DNA from: Streptomyces sp. NBC_01244
GTDB lineage: Bacteria > Actinomycetota > Actinomycetes > Streptomycetales > Streptomycetaceae
Assembly: GCF_035987325.1 (NCBI RefSeq)
Contig: NZ_CP108488.1
Span: 5,084,001-5,148,000, forward strand
Length of the DNA stretch: 64,000 nucleotides
Reading direction: 5' to 3'
In this document: positions 26,272 to 36,352 of the stretch, in pieces
Layout: every line of letters starts with the position of its first letter
Numbering within the stretch: position 1 is the stretch's first letter
The notes under the pieces: generated by a model
Databases searched by the model: none
Told to the model about the DNA's origin: nothing
The model's input: only the letters and a program-made list of their open reading frames with translations
Made by a program: the position numbers and the translations under genes

Positions 26272-27213
26272 TCAGGGCCTGCCGGGGCCGTCCCGCCACG
26301 GCCTGCGCCCCGGTCCGGTCGGGTGGGTGCCGGTGACGCCCATGACCGCCGAGTAGAGGCTGGTCTCGGCGGTGATGAAGAGCCGGTTGCGCTTGGCCCC
26401 GCCCCAGGCGATGTTGGACACCGCCTCGGGGACGCGGAGCCGCCCGATCAGGGTGCCGTCGGGGTAGTAGCAGTGCACGCCGTCGCTCATGGCGGCCGCC
26501 CAGAGCCGGCCGCCGTCGTCGAAGCGGAGGTTGTCGAAGCGGGCCCCCGGACGGGCCGCCGCATCGGCGAACACCTTGCCGTCGCCGAGGGTGCCGTCCT
26601 CGCGCACGTCGAAGACCCGGATGAGGCCGCCGCGGGTGTCGGAGACGAGGAGCTGCCGCTCGTCGGGGGAGAAGACGAGACCGTTCGGGGCCTCGAAACA
26701 GTCGGCGACCAGGCGGACTTCACCGGTGCCGGGATCGATGCGGTAGACGTTGTTGGAGCCGATCTCGCTCTCGGCGACGTAGCCCTCGTAGTCGCTGGTG
26801 ATGCCGAAGTCGGGGTCGGAGAACCAGATCGAGCCGTCGGACCTGACCGCGGCGTCGTTCGGGCTGTTCAGGCGCTTGCCCTGCCAGCGGTCGGCCAGCA
26901 CCGTGATCGTGCCGTCGTGCTCGGTCCGCGTCACCCGGCGGTTGCCCTGCTCGCAGGTGATCAGCCGGCCCTGCCGGTCGAGGGTGTTGCCGTTGGTGTG
27001 CCCGGCGTTCCGCCGGAAGACGGCGACGGCCCCGGTCTCCTCGTCCCACCGCAGCATCCGGTCGTTGGGGATGTCGCTCCAGACCACCTGCCGCCACGCG
27101 GGGACGTAGACGGGTCCCTCGGCCCAGCGGCAGCCGGTGTGGAGGACTTCCAGCGCGTCGTCCCCGTTCATGCACCGTCCGGTCCCGAACCGGTCGTCGA
27201 ACTTCTCGTACAT
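26272..27213 (-). CDS. SMP-30/gluconolactonase family protein
   Basis: 313 residues forming a six-bladed beta-propeller that hydrolyses sugar lactones or similar esters with a divalent cation. Seen: WAEGPVYVPAWRQVVWSDIP (metal Glu), LITCEQGNRRVTR, RLNSPNDAAVRSDGSIWFSD (Asn and Asp ligands) and PNGLVFSPDERQLLVSDT. The ATG at 27213 has a GAGGGG ribosome site. No signal peptide, so cytoplasmic. The upstream region has a GCAA-CA-TTGC inverted motif at 27258-27267 that might be an operator. Confidence 0.88.
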   Translation of the reverse strand: MYEKFDDRFGTGRCMNGDDALEVLHTGCRWAEGPVYVPAWRQVVWSDIPNDRMLRWDEETGAVAVFRRNAGHTNGNTLDRQGRLITCEQGNRRVTRTEHDGTITVLADRWQGKRLNSPNDAAVRSDGSIWFSDPDFGITSDYEGYVAESEIGSNNVYRIDPGTGEVRLVADCFEAPNGLVFSPDERQLLVSDTRGGLIRVFDVREDGTLGDGKVFADAAARPGARFDNLRFDDGGRLWAAAMSDGVHCYYPDGTLIGRLRVPEAVSNIAWGGAKRNRLFITAETSLYSAVMGVTGTHPTGPGRRPWRDGPGRP

Positions 27214-27479
27214 GAGATTCCCCCTCATCCCGAACGTTCCGAATTCCCTTCGGCGTAATAGCAACATTGCAAGACCTCATATGGTCAGCGCAAGGTCACT
27301 CCGAAGGGAGAGGTGTGGATCACAGGGGTCGAAGCCCTTCGGGGCGAGGCGGGACCGGCCAAAAGGACGAGGCGGGACGAGGTGCCCGGCGGCGACCCTG
27401 GAAAGGGGACCGAGCCCCCGGACCGGACCCACCACGGAGACCACCGAGCAGCCGGCCACGCACCCGGCGAAGGAGCCTC

Positions 27480-27863
27480 ATGTCGATCGCCGTCCCCTCC
27501 CTGAAGTCCCTCGCCCGGCGGGTCTGGCAGGGCCTGAACCGCCCCGAGGCCGCGGTCCTCCTGGAGTCGGAGAACATCCTGGTGCACACCCCCGGGCCGG
27601 GCACGGTCTGGCCCCGCGGCAGCAGGCAGGCCGTCGCCTGGTACCTGGTGGGCCCGGCCGGCGACGTGGTGGACATCGAGCTCGTCACGATGGACGGCAC
27701 GCCGTCCCGGACGAAGGCCGTCCTCGCGACCGGCATCGCGACCCACCGCACCGGCGTCACGGTCACGGTCCCCGCCCTGCCCCCGGGCCGCTACCTGGTC
27801 CTGGTCACGTCCACCACGGGCGCACTCGACTCCTACAGCCAGCCGGTCACCATCACGACCTGA
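27480..27863 (+). CDS. Small Kre9/KNH-like beta-sandwich protein
   Basis: 127 residues. After a helical N-terminal 30 residues, the rest follows the pattern of the Ser-Thr-rich/Kre9-KNH1 domain known from fungal wall proteins and some bacteria: HTPGPGTVWPRGSRQAVAWY, VDIELVTMDG and LPPGRYLVLVTSTTG. There is no signal peptide, which is odd for that family. AAGGAG precedes the ATG at 27480. Monocistronic, ending near kdpC. A short CCTGA tandem repeat follows the stop. Function unknown. Confidence 0.65.
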   Translation: MSIAVPSLKSLARRVWQGLNRPEAAVLLESENILVHTPGPGTVWPRGSRQAVAWYLVGPAGDVVDIELVTMDGTPSRTKAVLATGIATHRTGVTVTVPALPPGRYLVLVTSTTGALDSYSQPVTITT

Positions 27864-27946
27864 CCTGACCTGACCTGCCCGGCCCCGACCGGCCCGACCG
27901 GCCCGGCCCGGACCCAGCCCGCCTCCGGCACGCTACGTTCCCGCCG

Positions 27947-28579
27947 TCACCGCTTCAGGTCCCTCAGGGCCGTGTTCAGTTCCAGGACGTTGACGCGCGG
28001 TTCGCCCATGAAGCCGAGGGTGCGGCCCTCGGTGTGGGCCTTCACCAGCTTCGCGACCTCCGCCACCGGGAGGCCGTTGCGCTGTGCGACGCGGGCCGTC
28101 TGGAGTTCCGCGTAGGCCGGGGAGATGTCCGGGTCGAGGCCGGAGCCGGAGGAGGTCACCGCGTCCGCCGGGATCTGGGCGAGCCGCGGGGCGTAGCCCG
28201 GGACGGTGTTGTCGAGCAGCACCTTGGCCTTGGCCTCCTGTACCGACTTCAGCAGTTCCGGGCTGTCCGCCGCCTTGTTGGTGGCGCCGGAGACCAGCAG
28301 TTCGTACTGGGTGTTGACGGTGTTCCTGCCGAGTCCCGCCGCCGGCCGGCCCTGGAACCAGCGCAGGTCGTCCCCGTACGACTGGCCGATCAGGGAGGAG
28401 CCGACGACCTTGCCGCTCGCGTCCTGGACCTCGGAGCCGTTGGCCTTGTGGCCGAAGGCGGCCTGGGCGATGCCGGTGACGGCGAGCGGGTAGAGGACCC
28501 CGCACAGCACGGTGAGGACGAGGAGGGCGCGCAGCCCGGCGCCGAGGAGGCGGGCGGTGTTGCCTACGGAGTTGTTCAT
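27947..28579 (-). CDS. kdpC: K+-transporting ATPase subunit C
   Basis: 210 residues. KdpC has one membrane helix (LLGAGLRALLVLTVLCGVLYPLAV) and an extracytoplasmic domain that aids nucleotide binding and assembly of the KdpFABC pump. Seen: GSSLIGQSYGDDLRWFQGRP, SGSGLDPDISPAYAELQ and the C-terminal LVKAHTEGRTLGFMGEPRVNV, all family landmarks. Last gene of the operon, 65 bp after kdpB. Confidence 0.95.
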   Translation of the reverse strand: MNNSVGNTARLLGAGLRALLVLTVLCGVLYPLAVTGIAQAAFGHKANGSEVQDASGKVVGSSLIGQSYGDDLRWFQGRPAAGLGRNTVNTQYELLVSGATNKAADSPELLKSVQEAKAKVLLDNTVPGYAPRLAQIPADAVTSSGSGLDPDISPAYAELQTARVAQRNGLPVAEVAKLVKAHTEGRTLGFMGEPRVNVLELNTALRDLKR

Positions 28580-28644
28580 GGGGATCAGCAGGTTCCTAAT
28601 GTGACGCGGCCTGAATTCAGCGCGGCTGGTTCAGCGCGGCTGGT

Positions 28645-30740
<2,096 letters not shown>

Positions 30741-30744
<4 letters not shown>

Positions 30745-32405
30745 GAGGCGAGCCCTTCGGCGAGCGGGCCCAGCGCCAGGGCCGGGAAGTAGGTGAGGCC
30801 CGTGACGATGATGATCGTGCCGACGAGCAGGAAGGTGAACAGCGGCTTCTCGGTGCGCAGGGTGCCCGCGGTGGCCGGGACCGGCTGCTGCTCGGCCAGC
30901 GAGCCGGCCAGGGCCAGGACGAAGACCATCGGCAGGAAGCGGCCGAGCAGCATCGCCAGACCGGTGGTCGTGTTGAACCACTGGGTGTTGGCGTTCAGGC
31001 CCGCGAAGGCCGAGCCGTTGTTGTTGCCGGCCGAGGTGTAGGCGTAGAGGACCTCGGAGAAGCCGTGCGCGCCGCCGTTGGACATGGAGTGCCCGGGGGT
31101 GGGCAGGGCCATCGCCAGGGCCGTGAAGCCGAGCACCAGGGCCGGGGTGATGAGGATGTAGCAGGCCGCGAACTTGATCTGGCGGGTGCCGATCTTCTTG
31201 CCCAGGTACTCGGGGGTGCGGCCGACCATCAGGCCGGCGATGAACACCGCGATGATCGCCATGATCAGCATGCCGTAGAGCCCGGAGCCGACGCCGCCGG
31301 GCGCGATCTCGCCGAGCTGCATGCCCAGCAGCTGGATCCCGCCGCCGAGGCCGGTGTAGGAGGAGTGGAAGGAGTTGACGGAGCCGGTCGAGGTCAGCGT
31401 CGTGGCGACCGAGAAGATCGCGGAGGCGCCGATCCCGAAGCGGGCCTCCTTGCCCTCCATCGCACCGCCCGCGGCCTGGAGCGCCGGGCCGTGGTGGCCG
31501 AATTCCGTCCACATCATCAGGGCGGTGAAACCGAGCCAGATGGTGACCATCGTGGCGAGGATCGCGTAGCCCTGGCGGACCGAGCCGATCATCCGGCCGA
31601 AGGTGCGGGTCAGGGCGAAGGGGATGAGGAGGATCAGGAAGATCTCGAAGAGGTTCGAGAAGGGGGTCGGGTTCTCGAAGGGGTGGGCGGAGTTGGCGTT
31701 GAAGTAGCCGCCGCCGTTGGTGCCCAGCTCCTTGATGGCCTCCTGCGAGGCGACCGCCCCGCCGTTCCACTGCTGCTTCGCTCCGAGGAACTGGCCGACT
31801 TCGTGGATGCCGGAGAAGTTCTGGATGACCCCGCAGGCCACCAGTACGACCGCGGCGATCAGCGACAGCGGGAGCAGGATGCGGACGGTGCCGCGCACCA
31901 GGTCCGACCAGAAGTTGCCGAGCTCGCCGGTGCGGGAGCGCGCGAAGCCCCGTACGAGGGCCACCGCCACGGCCATGCCCACGGCGGCGGAGAGGAAGTT
32001 CTGCACCGCGAGGCCGCCGGTCTGCACGAGCGGGCCCATGGCCTGCTCACCGGCGTACGACTGCCAGTTCGTGTTCGACACGAAGGAGGCGGCCGTGTTG
32101 AAGGCCTGGTCCGGCTTGATGGAGACGAAGCCGAGCGAGCCGGGCAGGTGGCCCTGCAGGCGCTGGAGCAGGTAGAGGAAGAGGACGCTCACCACCGAGA
32201 AGGCGAGGACCGAGCGAAGGTACGCCGGCCAGCGCATCTCGGCGTTCGGATTGGCGCCGACCGCCTTGTAGATCCACTTCTCGGGGGCGTAGTGCTTCTT
32301 CGAGGAGTAGACGCGGGCCATGTGGTCGCCCAGGGGGCGATAGGCGAGGGCCAGGGCAGCGACGAGCGCCAGCAGCTGGAGCACCCCGGCGAGGACGGGA
32401 CTCAT
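30741..32405 (-). CDS. kdpA: K+-transporting ATPase subunit A
   Basis: 554 residues, the K+-translocating subunit related to Trk/Ktr channels. Seen: four selectivity-filter-type loops including [15 protein letters not shown] [40 protein letters not shown] and [11 protein letters not shown]. The ATG at 32405 lies five bases after kdpF. No kdpDE genes are within the window, so the regulators are elsewhere. Confidence 0.97.
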
Positions 32406-32410
32406 CGGCG

Positions 32411-32500
32411 CTAGAACCTCTCCGGGAAGACGAGGGCGACGACGAGGTAACCCAACAGGGCGACGGCGACCAGCAGGCCGATGACGTTTTCGGCGTTCAC
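32411..32500 (-). CDS. kdpF: Kdp complex small subunit
   Basis: 29 residues, [20 protein letters not shown] and VALVFPERF, the single-helix KdpF that stabilises KdpFABC. GTG start at 32500 overlaps the stop of the preceding 27-residue frame (GTGA). Too short for usual gene callers. Confidence 0.9.
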   Translation of the reverse strand: MNAENVIGLLVAVALLGYLVVALVFPERF

Positions 32501-32580
32501 AGCTTGGCCACCCCCTTGGCGACGAGGACCACCAGCGCGAAGACCGCGATCGTGGTGACGACGAAGGCCAGATCGGCCAT
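32497..32580 (-). CDS. 27-residue membrane peptide leading the kdp operon
   Basis: [20 protein letters not shown] and AKGVAKL: one hydrophobic helix with a short basic tail. The ATG at 32580 has an excellent AGGAG ribosome site seven bases upstream, and its stop overlaps the kdpF GTG, so kdpF translation is probably coupled to it. Not a known Kdp subunit in E. coli. It may be a second small stabiliser or a leader peptide for control. Seen from sequence; function inferred. Confidence 0.7.
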   Translation of the reverse strand: MADLAFVVTTIAVFALVVLVAKGVAKL

Positions 32581-32672
32581 CGTGAGCTCCTGGAGGGTTC
32601 GAGGGCGGGCGTTTTCAGGACATCTCTTCGGACACCTCTGAGTGGAACGCCTTTTCGTCCCCTCACAGGCTT

Positions 32673-32724
32673 CCTTGACGGGGCCCATACGCCCGTGGGT
32701 GCGGCCTTGACGGGTCCCTAACGC
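32673..32724 (-). repeat. Direct repeat in kdp promoter region
   Basis: Two 20-base copies (32673-32692 and 32705-32724) of CCTTGACGGG(G/T)CCC(A/T)(T/A)ACGC, 32 bp apart (about three helical turns), lie about 95-145 bp upstream of the first kdp frame. They may be the operator for a Kdp regulator. Confidence 0.5.
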
Positions 32725-32837
32725 GGAGGGACGTGGCGTGGGCTCAGGCTAAGTGGGTGTGCAGCAATACGCCTGGTATGCGGCCATTCGTGCACCCTGG
32801 AAGGAAGATCGAATTCCGTATCCTGGAAATACCTGAC

Positions 32838-33080
32838 GCGAGATCTTCGAGGTCAACGTCGCCGGCACCTGGCCGATGACAGACGATCACCGCCGCTACC
32901 CCCACCTGCGGGCGTCCGGGGCGAACGGCTCCGGCGCGGGCTCGATCGTCGGCATCTCCTCGGTCTCCGCGACCCGCATCTTCTCGGTCTCCGCGACCCG
33001 CGCCCTGGGCAGCTCCATCCCGTACGCCCCACACGACCGGCGACGTGCTCACCGTCGACGGCGGCCGGCACGTGGTCTGA
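32838..33080 (+). pseudogene. Short-chain dehydrogenase remnant
   Basis: The pieces IFEVNVAGTW (32843 on), GSIVGISSVSATR (same frame) and, in another frame, TGDVLTVDGGRHVV with stop at 33078-33080 are the standard SDR central and C-terminal strings in correct order. The YxxxK catalytic part and the N-terminal Rossmann half are missing. A 24-base tandem duplication at 32959-33001 repeats the SVSATR codons. It cannot be functional. Confidence 0.75.
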
Positions 33081-33145
33081 GGCGCCCAGCCCTCTTCCGG
33101 GCCATCCCCACCGGATTCCACATCGTGGACAACTACCCTCGGAAT

Positions 33146-34525
33146 ATGAACGCAGAAGCCGACGCACGCGACGCCGCCGCACTGGCCACCTCCGCACAGG
33201 CCACGGTGAAGGACAACGACCGCAAGCACGTCTTCCACTCCTGGTCGGCCCAGGAGCTCATCGACCCGCTCGCCGTCGCGGGCGCCGAGGGCTCCTACTT
33301 CTGGGACTACGACGGCAACCGCTTCCTCGACTTCTCCAGCGCCCTCGTCTACACGAACATCGGCTACCAGCACCCGAAGGTGGCCGCGGCCATCGCCGAG
33401 CAGGCCGGCAAGCTCTGCACCGTCGCGCCCGGCTTCGCCGTCGACGTGCGCTCCGAGGCCGCCCGGCTGATCGCCGAGCGCACCCCGGGCGACCTCGACA
33501 AGATCTTCTTCACCAATGCGGGCGCCGAGGCCGTGGAGAACGCCGTCCGCATGGCCCGGGTGCACACCGGCCGCCCCAAGGTGCTCTCCGCCTACCGCTC
33601 GTACCACGGCGCCACCTCCACCGCGATCAACCTCACCGGGGACGCGCGCCGCTTCGGCAACGACACCGCCACCGCCGGCGTCGTGCACTTCTGGGGTCCC
33701 TTCGCCTACCGCTCGCCCTTCTACGCGGCCACCCCCGCCGAGGAGTGCGAGCGCGCGCTGCGCCACCTGGAAGACACCATCGTCTTCGAGGGCCCGCAGT
33801 CCATCGCCGCGATCATCCTGGAGACCGTCGGCGGCGCCCCCGGCGTACTCGTGCACCCCGACGGCTACCTGGCCGGGGTCCGCGCGCTCTGCGACCGCTT
33901 CGGCATCGTCTTCATCCTCGACGAGATCATGGTCGGCTTCGGCCGCACCGGTAAGTGGTTCGCCTCCGAGCACTGGGACGTCACCCCTGACCTGATCTGC
34001 TTCGCCAAGGGCGTGACCAGCGGCTACGTCCCCCTCGGCGGGGTCGCCATCTCGGCCGCCATCGCGGAGACCTTCGCCCGCCGGCCCTACCCGGGCGGGC
34101 TGACGTATTCCGGGCACGTACTGGCCTGCGCCGCCGCCGTCGCGACGATCAACGTCATGGAGGAGGAGGGCGCCGTCGAACAGTCCGCCCGTACCGGCGC
34201 CGAGCTGCTCGGGCCGGGCCTCGCCGCCCTCGCCGAACGCCACCCGTCCGTCGGGGAGGTCCGCGGGCTCGGCACGTTCTGGGCCCTGGAGCTCGTACGG
34301 AACAAGGAGACGCGCGAGCCGCTGGTCCCGTACAACGCCGCCGGCGCCGACAACGCGCCGATGGCCGAGTTCGGGGCGGCCCTGAAGAAGGCCGGGCTGT
34401 GGCCGCTGCTCGCCGGGAACCGCATCCACGTCGCGCCGCCCTGCAACGTGTTGGCCGAGGACGTGGAGAAGGGGCTGCGGATCATCGACGAGGCCCTGGC
34501 TGTGGCCGACGCGCACACCGTCTGA
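33146..34525 (+). CDS. Class III PLP-dependent aminotransferase
   Basis: 459 residues. Omega/acetylornithine-type aminotransferase that moves an amino group between an amine or omega-amino acid and a keto acid such as pyruvate. Seen: FTNAGAEAVENAVRMAR, the aspartate motif ILDEIMVGFGRTGK and the PLP lysine in ICFAKGVTSGYVPLGG. The start is ATG at 33146 (MNAEADARDAA); an open upstream frame is the SDR remnant. 256 bp before uricase, so a role in amine/purine nitrogen is possible but unproven. Confidence 0.88.
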   Translation: MNAEADARDAAALATSAQATVKDNDRKHVFHSWSAQELIDPLAVAGAEGSYFWDYDGNRFLDFSSALVYTNIGYQHPKVAAAIAEQAGKLCTVAPGFAVDVRSEAARLIAERTPGDLDKIFFTNAGAEAVENAVRMARVHTGRPKVLSAYRSYHGATSTAINLTGDARRFGNDTATAGVVHFWGPFAYRSPFYAATPAEECERALRHLEDTIVFEGPQSIAAIILETVGGAPGVLVHPDGYLAGVRALCDRFGIVFILDEIMVGFGRTGKWFASEHWDVTPDLICFAKGVTSGYVPLGGVAISAAIAETFARRPYPGGLTYSGHVLACAAAVATINVMEEEGAVEQSARTGAELLGPGLAALAERHPSVGEVRGLGTFWALELVRNKETREPLVPYNAAGADNAPMAEFGAALKKAGLWPLLAGNRIHVAPPCNVLAEDVEKGLRIIDEALAVADAHTV

Positions 34526-34557
34526 CCTGCGCAGATCGTACGGTTGCCCAAGCCGTG

Positions 34558-34625
34558 GGTGCCTGTTCTCGGAGGATCCGCTCCCTTACGAACGGCATGT
34601 GAACGTGCTGGAATCAACAGGCACC
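34558..34625. promoter_or_regulatory. Inverted repeat upstream of uricase
   Basis: A perfect 10-base pair of arms, GGTGCCTGTT (34558) and AACAGGCACC (34616), 48 bp apart, in the 255-bp gap between the aminotransferase and uricase genes. It could be an operator pair or a weak terminator. Confidence 0.35.
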
Positions 34626-34780
34626 TACGGACCGGGATGCACGTCAGTCCCGGGGCGGTCCACGCGGGGAATCGGCGTGACCGAACGGCGGGGGGCGGGC
34701 TGCGCGTCCGCCGGACGCCGGGCGTACGGGATCCAGACGACCGGACTCCGTGTTCCCGAGTACCCGAAGGAAGACAGCGC

Positions 34781-35698
34781 ATGAGCAAGCACATCCTCGC
34801 CCAGAACCAGTACGGCAAGGCCGAGAACCGCATCGTCAAGGTCACCCGCAAGGGCAGCGACGGTTCCTGGCACGAGATCCGCGACCTCAACGTCTCCGTC
34901 GCGCTGCGCGGCGAGTTCCGCGACGTCCACCTCACCGGTGACAACGCCAACTGCCTCCCCACCGACACCACCAAGAACACGGTGTTCGCCTTCTCCAAGG
35001 AGCACGGCGTCGCCTCCCCCGAGGCCTTCGGCATCCTGCTCGCCAAGCACTTCGTCTCCTCCCAGGCCCCGATCCGCGAGGCGCAGATCCGCGTCGAGGA
35101 GTACGCCTGGGAGCGGATCCCGGTCCCGACGCGCAAGGAGCAGCACTCCTTCGCCCTCAAGGGCACCGAGGTGCGCACCGCGCAGATCACGTACAGCGAG
35201 ACCACCGGTCTCCAGGTGATCTCGGGTCTGAAGGACCTGACCGTGATGAACTCGACCAACTCCGAGTTCCACGGCTTCATCAAGGACAAGTACACGACGC
35301 TGCAGGAGGCGTACGACCGCATCCTGGCGACCAAGGTCACCGCGCGCTGGGCGCACTCGGCGCTCGCCGCCGACGACGCCGAGTACGACTGGGACCAGTC
35401 GTACAAGAAGGTCCGCAAGAACATGCTGGAAGCCTTCGCGGAGACCTACTCGTACTCCCTGCAGCAGACCCTGAACCAGATGGCCGAGCGCGTGCTCGAC
35501 AACTGCCCCAAGGTCAACGAGGTGCGCCTCAACCTCCCCAACAAGCACCACTTCCTCGTCGACCTGGAGCCCTTCGGCCTCAAGAACGACAACGAGGTCT
35601 ACTTCGCGGCCGACCGCATGTACGGCCTCATCGAGGGCACCGTGCACCGCGACGGCGTGCAGCCGGTGATCGCGACGAGCGACTGGATCGTGGCCTAA
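34781..35698 (+). CDS. Urate oxidase (uricase)
   Basis: 305 residues, the usual length. Cofactor-free enzyme that oxidises urate to 5-hydroxyisourate in purine breakdown. Seen: catalytic Thr in CLPTDTTKNTVF, KHFVSSQAPIREAQIRVEEY, FHGFIKDKYTTL (Phe and Asn stacking region) and the C-terminal LPNKHHFLVDLEPFGLKNDN. The ATG at 34781 has GAAGGAAG before it. The usual partner genes for HIU hydrolase and OHCU decarboxylase are not beside it in this window. Confidence 0.95.
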   Translation: MSKHILAQNQYGKAENRIVKVTRKGSDGSWHEIRDLNVSVALRGEFRDVHLTGDNANCLPTDTTKNTVFAFSKEHGVASPEAFGILLAKHFVSSQAPIREAQIRVEEYAWERIPVPTRKEQHSFALKGTEVRTAQITYSETTGLQVISGLKDLTVMNSTNSEFHGFIKDKYTTLQEAYDRILATKVTARWAHSALAADDAEYDWDQSYKKVRKNMLEAFAETYSYSLQQTLNQMAERVLDNCPKVNEVRLNLPNKHHFLVDLEPFGLKNDNEVYFAADRMYGLIEGTVHRDGVQPVIATSDWIVA

Positions 35699-35723
35699 CG
35701 CCCGCTCCGCACCTTCGGTGGTT

Positions 35724-35754
35724 CGGCCCGGACCGCGTCGCGGGGTCCGGGCCG
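35724..35754. terminator. Terminator between convergent uricase and phosphatase-like genes
   Basis: Perfect 11-base arms (35724-35734, 35744-35754) with a nine-base loop, 26 bp after the uricase stop and 10 bp from the end of the gene on the other strand. Confidence 0.75.
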
Positions 35755-35763
35755 TTCCGCGTC

Positions 35764-36231
35764 CTAGGACTGCTCGGGCTGCTCCTCCGGCTGCCCCACG
35801 AGCAGGTTCCAGCGTCCGTAGCGCCCCGTCAGGGTCGTCACCGACTCGGGGCGTACGTCGAACCGCCAGAAGGCCGCCGCGGGCAGCTCCAGGGCCCACA
35901 CCACGGCCGCCCGTACGACGCCCTGCCCGACGACCGCCCGGTGCGTGCCCGGCGCCAGCGTGCCCAGGTGTGCGCCGACTCGCGCGATCAGCGCCTCCAC
36001 GGACTCCCCGCCGCCCGGCGGCGCGTACGAGGTGTCGGTCATCCACCGCCGCAGTCCCTCGGGGTCCTGCCCGGCCACTTCGTCCATGGCCCGCCCGGCC
36101 CAGGCGCCGTGACCCTGGCCGCGCAGCCCCTCGTGCCCCGGGCGCGGATCCCCGTACGGGAAGCGGTGCCGGCGCGCCGCTTCGTCCAACGGGGGTGTCA
36201 CGAGGCGGACTCGTACGGTGGTGGGGTGCAC
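35764..36231 (-). CDS. Histidine phosphatase-fold protein without catalytic histidines
   Basis: About 155 residues. The C-terminal half (SYAPPGGGESVEALIARVGAHL, then AVVGQGVVRAAVVWAL and FWRFDVRPESVTTLTGRYGRWNLL) aligns with phosphoglycerate-mutase-like proteins found beside CbtA genes. The N-terminal RHG motif is replaced by RVRLVTPPLDEAARR, and the second catalytic His (normally THxxVVRA) is Gln in VVGQGVVRA. The known phosphohistidine chemistry is therefore not possible. The GTG at 36231 with GGGAGA was preferred; ATG at 36270 is an alternative. It is divergent from phytase and near the cobalt uptake genes. Confidence 0.65.
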   Translation of the reverse strand: MHPTTVRVRLVTPPLDEAARRHRFPYGDPRPGHEGLRGQGHGAWAGRAMDEVAGQDPEGLRRWMTDTSYAPPGGGESVEALIARVGAHLGTLAPGTHRAVVGQGVVRAAVVWALELPAAAFWRFDVRPESVTTLTGRYGRWNLLVGQPEEQPEQS

Positions 36232-36260
36232 CGTCCGATTCTCCCGGGGTTTCGCATCGC

Positions 36261-36282
36261 GTTCAACCATCGGCCACCTGTC
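36261..36282 (+). promoter_or_regulatory. Possible PHO box upstream of phytase
   Basis: Two 11-base units, GTTCAACCATC and GGCCACCTGTC, match the PhoP repeat at about 8 of 11 positions each. They lie about 70-90 bp before the phytase start. Weaker than the phoX site, but phytase is an expected target. Confidence 0.4.
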
Positions 36283-36352
36283 CGGCGCGGACATGACAAT
36301 CACCCCGGCGAGCGTCTTCCTCTCAGGGCAAAACCCTTATGAAGGAAGAACA

